A stretch of 51,214 nucleotides of DNA, taken from assembly GCA_018398765.1 (NCBI GenBank), contig JAHBMJ010000293.1, forward strand, positions 1-51,214. Reading direction: 5' to 3'. How positions within the stretch are numbered: the stretch's first letter is position 1; each line of letters starts with the position of its first letter. The notes beneath the pieces are model-generated. The model did no database searches, had not been told where the DNA came from, and was given only the letters and a program-made list of their open reading frames with translations. Both the position numbers and the translations under genes were made by a program. This document shows positions 41,936 through 51,214 of the stretch, one piece after another. Source of the stretch: Chromera velia (taxonomy: Eukaryota; Sar; Chromeraceae).

Positions 41936-42085
41936 TCGTTTGTTCCTGTCTCCCCCTGCCAGGCCCCCTTTTGTCGTACGAGTTTTTTCTCTCCAAGGGA
42001 TTCCCCCTCGCTGTTACGTGTTGCACAATGGAACTCAAAAAAGGACCAGAGGCACCCAGCAAGGAGATCCTTTGGGGTTAGGTAA
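41936..42085 (+). pseudogene. Possible LINE reverse-transcriptase scrap
   Basis: A short frame reads VLHNGTQKRTRGTQQGDPLG. The GTQQGDPLG word is the fingers/palm motif that precedes the catalytic box in LINE reverse transcriptases. The frame ends soon after and nothing else of the enzyme is nearby. Confidence 0.4.
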
Positions 42086-43111
42086 AGAAAAAGTAAACAG
42101 AAATGAGAAGAAAAAGGATCAAGAGAGAGAGACGAACAAGACAGGCCCCTCCTTCAGTCTCCTTCTTGAATTGTTTTGAGAGACTCAGGGGGGAGAAGGA
42201 TTCCTTACAGGAAGGATACTGGAGCAAGAATTGAAAGTTTAAACCAGCATTTCAGGAAGCATTTGTAAAAAGGAGATGGTGCAAAGGTAGACCAATAAGA
42301 AAAAACAAAAAACAGGACGAAAGTAGCAAAATAAACACCCAAGCTTTCCACCCACCCACCCACCCATCCTTGGCATGCATGCAAGCAATAAGAATTCTTT
42401 CGGCTCTACTTCCTTTTATCTTCACCACACTGTCAATCATTCGATTAGTCAGTTAGTTAATTAGTGAATCACGTGGTTGGCAGGCGAGCATGAAGGTGGC
42501 AAGGAGACGAGAGGCGAGGAGAGGATCACTCACCCTCGAAGGGTCAACAAATGAGTGGGAGGGTGCATGGGGGAACGAAGGGGCTGGAAGAGACGGACAG
42601 AGACAGACAGAGGTGTGCCTCCTCTCCGATTCCTTCGCGGAGGGACGCAAGACGAGAAGAGACGAAAAAAAAGAGACGACCGGACTCAGCCACTGTCAGA
42701 GCCTTTTGGCCAGTCAAGTGAAAAACGAGGTTGAGGAAGATGGGGGGGGGATAAAATAATTTTCTTTCTTTCTTTCTCTTTGCCTTAAATTCCATCCTGT
42801 GCACAATCTGCATCTAGGAAAGGAAAAAGACCCCAAAGAAAATACAGAAGGGAAGCTATCGTGTCTCGCAGACATCTCCGCCCCCCCCCAACCCCTTAAT
42901 TAGAGCGAACCAGCAAGACGGCAACCCAACCATGCCAACCTTTCTCTCCCAAAGGTTCAATTGCTAAAGAGAAGTCGTCCCAAAAGAAGAAAAAGGGAAT
43001 GCCAGACGCACGCCATCCTATCTTCTCCCTCCACCAAGCAACCAAACAACCCTTCCTTCCTTCCTTCTCTGCCGTCTCGTCTCGTCTGTCTCCACCCTCC
43101 CTCCAATCAGA
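42086..43111. other. Intergenic, downstream of the OPT gene
   Basis: No coding region seen. (CCCA)n at 42349-42366 and (TTTC)n near 42762-42778 are the only repeats. The 3' untranslated region of the OPT gene should lie just below 43111. Confidence 0.4.
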
Positions 43112-45901
43112 TCAGATCAAAAGCAGTCTCTGCTCCTGATCGTTCAACCCCATCGCGATTCTCTCCGTCTCTGTGGGGGACAACCCTGCCTGGATACCCC
43201 CCCAAGAGTACCCAGCCACAATCATAAACGCAAACACCACACCTCCAAACCCCTCCCCCGCACTCAGAGCAGCAGCGATCACCTGCATATACTCATCATG
43301 GCTCTTCGGCCCGCACCGCTTCCACCCTGCGGCAATACCTGCCCCCATCACCATCGCGATGCCTAGGTACGGTTGGGGAACGACAAAACCTAGACCGATG
43401 GCGTTTGCAGATGGAACGAAAACGGCGTATTTCTGGGGAAGGAATTTACGGAGAAGGGAGAGGATCACTGCCGTCCCTGCTGCTGCAACACACGCCCAGG
43501 CAGACGAGGGGGGGACGGATTTATCGAAACCGTTTGTCAACCCCTGTGCGACCCCTGCCCACGCTTTCCCTGCCGGAACAGCGAAGTCGCACGAATCGTC
43601 TGAGAATTCGAGAATACAAGGGTACGCAGAGGCAAACAGCCAGAACGCACCGACTGTGAAAAACACCCCAAACATTGCACCGCCCATCTGTGCAAAGAAG
43701 AGAGGTCTGGGGGGTGCCCTCACGAGTTGTCCTGTTTTGAAATCGGTCATCAGATCAACGGACTGACCGGCACAGGACCCTGCAACGTTACCGCTCAGGA
43801 GATTCGCAGACACGTTACCAGGTGCGACTGCAGCAAAGACCAGCTGCGTGCACTTCCCAATCACCCCCACCGGGTTGATAGAGCACTCCCCTGAGCTCTG
43901 AATTCCGATGAAGGCCAAGACGAATGCCATAAACAGAGCCAAGATCACCTGCCACCAGGCAATCTTGAAGAAGAACGACAGAACGAATACTGTGAACCCC
44001 CCACTGATGAACAGCCCGGACACCCACCAAGCTCTAGGGATTCTCTCTGACATCGGAGTCGTGTCGTCAGTTAAGTGCAGAGGTTCCTCCTCCACCTCCT
44101 CTCCCTCTCCCTCTGCTTTGTCTGCCTCCTCTCCTTCTTGTTGCTCCCCCCCAGCGCTGACCTCCTGACTGTCAGACAGATACGTGCCCATGGCAGACAG
44201 TTGGGGTCTCGAGAGGCGCTTCTTCTCTTCCTTCCCCTTCTCCTTCTCCCCCTTCACACCTCCCTCCTCTCCCTCAGCAGCCTCCTCCCCTTCCTGAGAG
44301 GGAGCGGGGGGCTGGCCAGTCGCCAGGTGGCTGTTGCGCCTGGCGGAGGAGGAGGAGGAAGAGAAGAAGCGACGCAGACCCTGCCAGGTCTCGCTGCAAA
44401 TTCCCTGCAGGCAGGCGGGCAGGTAACAGCGGAAACAAAAGCGCCGAGGAACACAAACGCAGAGACGGAGAGAGACAGAGAGTGAAAAGGCGGGCGAGAT
44501 ACCCGGGGACAGACAGATGCTCTGTGTTCCTCTGTGGGGTGCCTCAACTTCTCTGCTTCGACTTTGCCCTGTTCTCTATGGCGAACATACAAAAAAAGAG
44601 CGCGAGACGAATCGAACAAAGATGGATCGAAGAAAGTGTTCTGTTCTGAGAGCAAGGACAACTTTTTGTTTCTGCTTTCACAATTCTTTTATGACGTCAG
44701 AATGAAGTCGCTTTCTTCTACGCTCCTTTTAACACACCTGCCTGCGAATGAACAGACCAGACAGCAGTCAGACACACGAAAACACAGAAAGAAAGAGAGG
44801 CCCGAGTAGGCCTTTTTCACGTCAAGCCGCCCAACCCTCCCCGACCTGAACAGCGTGGTAGAGAACTTTGTAGTTGCAGAACAGATCTGCAAACCCGCCT
44901 ACGACCATGATGGTGATACCTGGCCAGAGGAGCCAGTACTGGGCAGAGGGGTTGTCCACGTTGAACCCAAACACGCGGGACACCTCCCCGCTGTAGTACA
45001 GGTACGGGCCCACAACGGCCCAGGCAATCAAACTCCCCAGCAGATACGAAATCGCAGCCCCTGCCCCCATGAGCATCCCAATCGAGATGAACGCGGGGGT
45101 CAGACAGATCCGCCACTTGAACAGATCTGCGTCTGCTGCCCACTGAATCCGACCGTTATCGGAAATGTACCAGAAGATGGGAATCAGGTACAATACAGGC
45201 ATCACAGCGTCTGTAAAGACCTTCCAGCAACAGGCAAGAAGGAAGACTAGAAGCATGATCTTGGCTTTTTTCATGCCCCCATGTGCCCCCTCTGCGCTCT
45301 CGAACAGCCCCTGCAGCACCTCTGCTGTGGCGATGCCTGCAGGGAAGACGAGTTTCTGCTTCTCGAGGAAATAGGACCTCAATGGAACTGCAACGAAAAT
45401 GCCAAAATAGGCAGCGGACAATGTCCACAGGAAGAAATGGGAGATGTACTTGTTCACGTTCTCGGTCAGGACGTTCAACATGAACAGAGCCGGGATCGCA
45501 CTCACAAACCCCGCACTCAGCCCCCCTGCTGCGCTCCCTGCTGTCTGCAGTGCGCATCCTTCTTTGATATTCATGGGTGCCATCCATGGAATACGACGGG
45601 AGAGGGGGGACAGAATGGCGAATCCGAAGATTGCAGCAAAGATAGAGCTGCCAAGACCCCATCCCGTTTTCAGACCGATGTACACGTTGCTGCACGTACA
45701 AATGGACCCCACCAGGCCGCCTGTGATCCATGTACGCAGACGCAAAACTCTCAATTTTTCGACCTGGTCTTTTGGGATGTCCTGCATCGGCACCTCCTCC
45801 TCGCCCTCTCCCTCTCCGGGCTGACCGCCCTTCTGGATCTGGGGGTCGCTACTGTTGTTTGCATCGATGTTAATTGGCCCTACAACACCGGCCGTTGCCA
45901 T
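43112..45901 (-). CDS. Oligopeptide transporter (OPT family), two exons
   Basis: Exon 1 (45901-44846, 352 codons, ATG in a good context) and exon 2 (44404-43112, TGA) join in phase 0 across a 441-nt intron, giving about 782 residues. OPT proteins are proton-coupled importers of peptides or metal chelates with about 16 membrane spans. Family features: NVYIGLKTGWGLGSSIFAAI near residue 75, NIKEGCALQTAGSAAGGL near 115, PVLYLIPIFWYISDNG, then in exon 2 SINPVGVIGKCTQLVFAAVA, AGQSVDLMTDFKTGQL and PPRPLFFAQMGG. Exon 2 begins with about 90 residues of low-complexity charged sequence (Ser run, Glu/Lys-rich), a cytosolic loop longer than in relatives. The N-terminal 40 residues are also acidic. It resembles the yellow-stripe-like or bacterial-type OPT branch more than fungal OPT1; substrate is not predictable. 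It is divergent to the Merlin-like gene. Confidence 0.85.
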
Positions 45902-46616
45902 CTTGCCTTAGGAGAAAGTGACGGTCTAATCAATAGCTTTTCAGCCCTTTGTGCCTTTTGGTGGCACCGCGGGGTAAATTGGTGTCTGTCTGTGTCTCTC
46001 GCTCAGGGATGCAGTTGTTCGGTCGTTGAAACGTTTGACAAACAGCAGACTGATTCCTCACACACGCTCCGTGGAACCAAAAACGATCGAAGACGTCAAT
46101 TTGTTCATAGACTGACTTGATCGTTTCCTCAACCTATCGACAGTGCAGACCGAATCGGATAAAGGTCTAGAGAGCTGTGGCTACCAGACGGTTGTCAACT
46201 TAGGTCCATAAAAGGGAGACAGAGACAGATCAAAGCAGACCACAACAGGTCTACGCGATTCAACCGTTCAGTCTGAATTCAACCTAAAATTTCGTTTTCC
46301 GGGCCCGTACAATTTTAGGCTCAACCGGAGTATGGTGGGTGAGACTTTAAGTGCCCCGATATGCACTCACCCCGGATGACTGTTCCATACCTTGAACGCG
46401 GATCTTCGCGCGCGTGCGTAAATAACCAAAATTGACAAAATTGCATGCGCATCATTCGGACGACTGACCTTTCCGTCTCTTAATTAATTGAGCGATTCGG
46501 ACGAGTGTCACCATTCGGCCACAAACAGCACATGCAGCAGTGCAGTTCGGACAGAACAATCGGAAAGAACGTAGTGTGAGAGCGGCTGAGACGGGACTCA
46601 CAACCTACGGGGCAAA
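45902..46616. promoter_or_regulatory. Divergent region between OPT gene and Merlin-like transposase gene
   Basis: 715 bp separate the two start codons. TTCGG-type words recur in 46455-46550 (TTCGGACGA at 46455 and 46496, TTCGGCC at 46514, TTCGGACAG at 46546). An imperfect inverted pair GGTGGGTGAG/CTCACCCCGG lies at about 46333-46375. Promoter function is inferred from position only. Confidence 0.35.
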
Positions 46617-47139
46617 ATGAGGCTGCTGCAGCCCGGCACTAGCCTTCCAAGTGACAGCGAAGTCCACACGATCGCTGCCGACTCTTCAAAGTCTCGAGAG
46701 TTCTTTGGTGAACGAGGCATGCTTCTCGGAACAAAGGGTGACCGTCTCTGCTGTCCATCTTGCACTACGAAGATGGAGACGAACCCAAAAAACGGGATCG
46801 TCAACTACAGATGCAGGTCAGCCCTCCACCTCATTCGGTATGCTGTGTATGCCGGTGCATCGTCCTTCCAGCTCTCCATTTCGCATGTCTTCTATGTTTG
46901 CGATCTGTGCAGGAACAAAGACTGCTGCAGACAGCCCAAAGGCTTTTCGGAAAGGGCGGGAGGCTTCTTGCAGCGATCTGCGGGCGGAGTTCACCTTAGT
47001 CTTGGAACCATCATCAGGCTCGTGTACTACTTGCTCGCTGGCTGTGCTTTTGGATCCATTCTCAACATGACCAAGCGCTCTTCGCACACGGTCACGGACT
47101 ACACCCACTACGTTGAAGCAGTGAGTCGCGATCTTTGTC

Positions 47140-47712
47140 CGTGTCTGTTTGTGTCTGTCTCTGTCCCTGTCTGTCTGTTTGTCTGTGTCTGTCTGTGTCT
47201 GTCTATGTCTGTCTGTGTCTGTCTGTGTCTGTCTGTGTCTGTCTGTGTCTGTCTGTGTCTGTCTGTGTCTGTCTGTGTCTGTCTGTGTCTGTCTGTGTCT
47301 GTCTGTGTCTGTCTGTGTCTGTCTGTGTCTGTCTGTGTCTGTCTGTGTCTGTCTGTGTCTGTCTGTGTCTCTCTGTGTCTGTCTGTGTCTGTCTGTGTCT
47401 GTCTGTGTCTGTCTGTGTCTGTCTGTGTCTGTCTGTGTCTGTCTGTGTCTGATTGTGTCCGTCTGTGTCTGTCTGTGTCTGTCTGTGTCTGTCTGTGTCT
47501 GTCTGTGTCTGTCTGTGTCTGTCTGTGTCTGTCTGTGTCTGACTGTGTCTGACTGTGTCTGTCTGTATCTGTCTGTGTCTGTCTGTGTCTGTCTGTGTCT
47601 GTCTGTGTCTGTCTGTGTCTGTCTGTGTCTGTCTGTATCTGTCGTGTCTGTCTGTGTCTGTCTGTGTCTGTCTATCTCTTTCTGTGTCTGTCTGTGTCTG
47701 TTTGTGTCCGTC
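47140..47712 (+). repeat. 10-bp-unit satellite (GTCTGTGTCT)n, first array
   Basis: About 50 tandem copies of a 10-bp unit with few variants (for example GACTGTGTCT near 47540) lie in intron 2 of the Merlin-like gene. All six frames look like Cys/Val/Leu/Ser or Thr/Asp/Arg repeats, which is compositional. Confidence 0.95.
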
Positions 47713-47721
47713 CTGACATCA

Positions 47722-48480
47722 TCTTCGCTCTAGGATGGGCAAACGACTCGCTGTGAAAAAGGAATCGTTGATTTCAGAAAAATGAATAAGGATTCCAGAA
47801 AGCCTCATGTTTAAAAAAAAGAGCCTGAAACTGCCTAGCGATAACGTCTCCATATCTCTGTCTGTCTGTCTGTCTGTCTGTCTGTGTCTGTCTGTGTCTG
47901 TCTGTGTCTGTCTGTGTCTGTCTAGGTCTGTCTGGGTCTGTCTGGGTCTGTCTGGGTCTGTCTGGGTCTGTCTGGGTCTGTCTGGGTCTGGCTGGGTCTG
48001 GCTGGGTCTGTCGGGGTCTGTCTGGGTCTGTCTGTATCTGTCTGTGTCTGTCTGTGTCTGTCTGTGTCTGTCTGTGTCTGTCTGTGTCTGTCTGTGTCTG
48101 TTTGTGTCTGTCTGTGTCTGTCTGTGTCTGTCTGTGTCTGTCTGTGTCTGTCTGTGTCTGTCTGTGTCTGTAAATGTCTGTCTGTGTCTATCTGCCAGTG
48201 TGTCTGTCTGTGTTTCTGTACGTCTGTCTGTGTCTGTGTGTGTCTGTTTGCGTCATCTGTCGTTCTGTGTGTCTGTCTCTTTCTGTATCTGTCTGTGTCT
48301 GTCTGTGTCGGTCTTAACACCGTAATCCCTCTAGGATGGGCAAACGACTCGCTGTGAAAAAGGAATCATTAATTTCAGAAAAGAAGAAGGATTCCAGAAA
48401 GCCTCATGTTTAAAAAAAAGAGCCTGAAGCTGCCTGGCGAAATCGTCTCCGTATCGCTGTCTGTGAGTTTGGCTGCCTGT
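47722..48480 (+). repeat. Tandem duplication of a 600-bp unit containing the satellite
   Basis: A unique segment of about 140 bp beginning TCTAGGATGGGCAAACGACT occurs at about 47732 and again at about 48330, each followed by a GTCTGT-type array (47850-48300 and 48455-48600). The second array has a block of GTCTGGGTCT variants at 47930-48020, absent from the first. Confidence 0.85.
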
Positions 48481-49857
48481 CTGTCTGTTTGCCTGTCTGC
48501 CTGTGTGTCTGTATGTCTGTGTGTCTGTCTGCCTGTGTGTCTGTCTGCCTGTTTGTTTGTCTGTTTCTCTGTCTGCCTATCTGTCTGTCTGTCTGTCTGT
48601 CTATCTATCCATCCTTGGATCTGTCAACGTGTATCTATCCTCTTGTCCGTCTGTTTGGGCGTGTCTGTCTTTCTGTTTTTGTATTGTAGGTTATGGCAGA
48701 GGACATTCTTTGGAATGGCTGGGGATCAAAATACGGAGAAGGGAAGATAGGAGGTCGGGATGAAGAGGTAGAGATGGATGAGACAAAAATGGGAGCGTGC
48801 AAAGACGGCAAAGGACATCCTGTCGAAGGCGTTTGGTGTCTTGTGGCTGTGTGCCGGAGAACAGGACGCTTCGTGGCTGAACCAGTAAAGTGCCGGTCAG
48901 TCTGATGCCCAAAATTAAATCATACACCATCCCTCGCTGAGTCCCTATCACACTGCTTTGACTTGCTGACACATTGAATTCAAACAGATAACGGGCAAAA
49001 ATAAAACTGACTTCGAATTTCTCATTGACTTGTGCAGCTGCAAGAAGACCATCAAATGGTTCCTTGATAGACACGTCGATAAGCAGAGCACGCTCATCAC
49101 TGACGGTTGGGCAGCTTACTAAGCCAAGGGCGTTGGACCAAGCTTTAAGGAACACAAATGGGTGAACCATAAAAAAGGTTAGCAAGCCTGTAGCTACATA
49201 CTGCAGCTCCAGAAACCTGCTCATTGATAAGCATCAGTCTTTTGCTGTGACCGTAAAGTACCTCTGCATACATATGTTCAATTCGGATGTTTCTGCCTTC
49301 CCTTGGTTTCTTTTGTTTTTGAATTTGCAGAGTTTGTCACAGTAGACGGAACGAACACGAACACGGTGGAAGGATTGAACTTCGGTCTGAAAAGGTGGAC
49401 AAGACGAAGAAACTGGAGGTTCGAGTCCATCATTGTTCCGCTTCTTGCTTGCGCCTGGAGGACCGCTCACCACGGCAACTTCTGGAACGCCTTTTGGAAG
49501 GCTGCGTCAGAGGTCCGCTTCCCAAGTCATCCTTATGATGACGACGGCCACTCTAGAACCATCATTGCAGACCATATGGACGTTTTGCGTAATCCCCCAG
49601 TTTGTAACTGTGCTGAGAAGAAGGCAAAGAGAAGGGCAAAGAAAGAGGCAAAGAAAGCAAAAGCCATCAGACGTCAAGCTAGACGAGATACGTTGCCCAA
49701 AGCAGCACGTGCGGGAATGTCCGATTCAGAAAGCGAGTCGGACGATCCTTTTGACAGAGCCGCCGAGATTGCTCTGCTGGATCTGCTGTACAAAGACGAA
49801 GCCAGAGAACGGGCAGCGAAGAAGGTGAGAACTGACCTGAGTGATCAGCATACTTGA

Positions 49858-50683
49858 GTTAAAAAACGTTAATTTAATATACAATGGTTTTCAGCTTCTA
49901 GCTAGCAGCTATACCTACAGGTAAAGCTTAAATAGTAAAGATGTTTTACTCTATGCTTTTAATTGATATAAATTTTGTAGCGAAACAGTTTAGCATATAC
50001 CCCGCAAGCTAAAGTAATTGATCTCAGTGATTTACAGTAATTTACAGTAATTTAATTCATTTTTGCTTAGTAATTTAGAGTAATTAAAATTACTGGTGAT
50101 TTAGAATGATAAACTAAAGCACTTTGGAAGCAGTATTATATAATTTAAAGTAATTTAGACTGGTAATTTAAAGATATTTAGACGTTTACATCACTTTAAA
50201 TTACTTTATATTTTACTTTAAATTACTATAAACTATTTTACTTTACTATTCTTACTTACTTTATATTACCGTAAATCACTCTAAATTACTTTAATTACTA
50301 ATCTAAATCAATTTAAATTGCTGTATGTTACTCATCTAAATGACTCATGCAAACTTGCAAAGTACATCAAATTTAAGAATTAAAAATTGTAAGATAACAA
50401 TTATTGTAGATATGTCAAATTTGGGAATCAACAATTAATAAGTCAGTCTGTGTCTCATTGGCATATGCAGTCTAGACATACTTTTGACACTTCAAACCCA
50501 ATACCCATTCCCATTACCGACCCAGCTCAATTCATTCTCCCTGTTTCCCTGTCCCGCCCTGTCCACCCTCCTTGCCCTGCCATCACCCTGCCAGAAACTC
50601 TAACTCGAAACCTCCAAATCGCCCTCCCCCGTTGATTCCCTTTTCATTTCTTACTCATCCTCGTCAGACATGGAGGGAGGCGT
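49858..50683. other. A+T-rich region with inverted motif polarity
   Basis: Between about 49990 and 50345 the words AGTAATTTA/GTAATTTAGA dominate the left half and TAAATTACT/CTAAATTAC the right half, so the region could fold on itself around 50165-50190. No coding sequence. From 50450 on the sequence is ordinary. Confidence 0.45.
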
Positions 50684-51214
50684 CTAACAAATCCCTGCTC
50701 CAGGAACCCGCCCTTTGGCAGTCACGCCCATCAGAACAGTCATCTGCTCTGATGCCGTAGGTCCCTGATTCTGTAAAGATACTTCAAGCTCATGAGTCCA
50801 AGCGGAGCTTAGAGTGTGAAGTGCATCTTGCGTAGGCCAAACAGAAGGAAACTGAGTTTGCATGCACTCAAGGAACTGATTTGCGGGAAAAATCCAAAAC
50901 TTGTTGTAGCGAGTCCCGATACCATAACCAGAACGAGTCGGACGTCTCAAATCCCACTCGACTGGTGGGGGCACATCAGTGAGATATGCTCTAACAGCAC
51001 GTCTGTCATCTACATTCGTCTCATTCAAGGTAGAGGCAAAAAAACCCAAACGACCACAAATGTCTGGTGTTTCCCCAACTAAAATCATCACTACAGCATT
51101 GTGAACTCTCTCGCCCCGAACAGTCTGTGTGGTTATGTGACGTCTGTGAATCAAAACTTTGATCACATTCTCAGGACCATACCTGGGCTGCCACGGAGCA
51201 GACCCGAAAGGAGA
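50684..51214 (-). CDS. Partial gene, 3' part, unrecognised protein
   Basis: The frame is open from the right window edge to a stop at 50684-50686 (177 codons). It begins SPFGSAPWQPRYGPENVIKV and contains GERVHNAVVMILVGETPDIC, AVRAYLTDVPPPVEWDLRRP, GYGIGTRYNKFWIFPANQFL and ASEQMTVLMGVTAKG. The composition looks like that of a folded protein and the frame has no stops, but I know no family with these words. It is 5'-truncated by the window; a retroelement coat-type protein is one alternative. Confidence 0.45.
   Translation of the reverse strand, partial: SPFGSAPWQPRYGPENVIKVLIHRRHITTQTVRGERVHNAVVMILVGETPDICGRLGFFASTLNETNVDDRRAVRAYLTDVPPPVEWDLRRPTRSGYGIGTRYNKFWIFPANQFLECMQTQFPSVWPTQDALHTLSSAWTHELEVSLQNQGPTASEQMTVLMGVTAKGRVPGAGIC

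Larger units (their letters stand above)
46617..49857 (+). pseudogene. Merlin-type (IS1595/ISXO2-like) transposase gene with four introns and one in-frame stop
   Basis: Exons 46617-46816, 46913-47120, 48690-48895, 49038-49177 and 49331-49857 join with matching phases. The N-terminal part has [27 protein letters not shown] and [15 protein letters not shown], the zinc-finger entry typical of Merlin and IS1595 enzymes. The catalytic part has EEVEMDETKMG (first Asp), HPVEGVWCLVAVCRRTGRF, LITDGWAAY (second Asp), WVNHKK and TNTNTVEGLNFGLKRW (third acidic residue). The C-terminal tail is Lys/Arg-rich then acidic. A TAA directly follows WAAY in exon 4, where Gln would need only a C-to-T change. Everything else is open, so this is either a recently killed copy, a sequencing error or a transposase-derived host gene. 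Four introns are many for an active DNA transposon. Terminal repeats were not identified. Confidence 0.75.

Noticed and set aside
47200-47700. CRISPR-like array
   Set aside because: The unit is 10 bp with no spacers, in a eukaryotic intron; it is a plain satellite.
47135-48325. Several 100-190 codon frames with Cys/Val/Leu/Ser repeats
   Set aside because: They are translations of the 10-bp satellite; every frame is open because the unit lacks stops.
1-51214. tRNA or rRNA genes
   Set aside because: No cloverleaf with the conserved B-box GTTCGANTC or rRNA core sequence was noticed on either strand; the check was by eye.

Overview
The window is eukaryotic nuclear DNA: genes with many short GT-AG introns, long extracellular mosaic proteins, degraded retroelements and abundant microsatellites. 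The mix (PPC-like, RCC1, HYR and ephrin-receptor-like Cys-rich modules fused to a polytopic membrane region, an OPT transporter, roughly even base composition in the genes, TGCATGCA clusters in a promoter) suggests an alveolate alga, possibly a chromerid such as Chromera. That assignment is inference; no rRNA or other marker is present. All gene models below were assembled by hand from open frames, splice consensus and intron phase, without transcripts.

Layout. 1-1.42 kb: 3' end of a broken LINE. 1.81-10.09 kb (minus): an 8-exon gene for an about 2,249-residue multi-pass membrane protein with a 1,500-residue low-complexity tail. 10.09-10.71 kb: a 623-bp divergent promoter region rich in GCATGC. 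10.71-22.89 kb (plus): a 19-exon gene for an about 2,688-residue receptor-like protein. It has a signal peptide, three PPC-like repeats with a Cys-rich module after the first, a seven-bladed RCC1 propeller, two HYR-like modules, ephrin-receptor-like Cys motifs, about 7-8 membrane spans and a long cytoplasmic tail. This mosaic is the most unusual object in the window, and nearly all its ectodomain modules are phase 1-1 units.

23.2-31.7 kb is a nest of LTR elements. A non-autonomous-looking element with 454-469 bp LTRs was split by a 6-kb Ty3/gypsy chromovirus on the minus strand. Both LTR pairs differ almost only by transitions, and nearly all chromovirus stop codons are C-to-T changes in Gln or Arg codons, pointing to cytosine deamination or a RIP-like process. 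31.8-42.1 kb holds a hAT-like terminus, undeciphered reading frames, the C-terminal piece of a RecQ-type helicase gene, microsatellites, a hAT transposase fragment and a possible second LINE scrap.

43.1-45.9 kb (minus): a two-exon oligopeptide-transporter (OPT) gene. 46.6-49.9 kb (plus): a five-exon Merlin/IS1595-like transposase gene with one in-frame TAA. Its second intron is swollen by a 10-bp-unit satellite and a 600-bp tandem duplication. 49.9-50.45 kb: A+T-rich sequence with inverted motif polarity. 50.7-51.2 kb (minus): the 3' part of an unrecognised gene running off the window.
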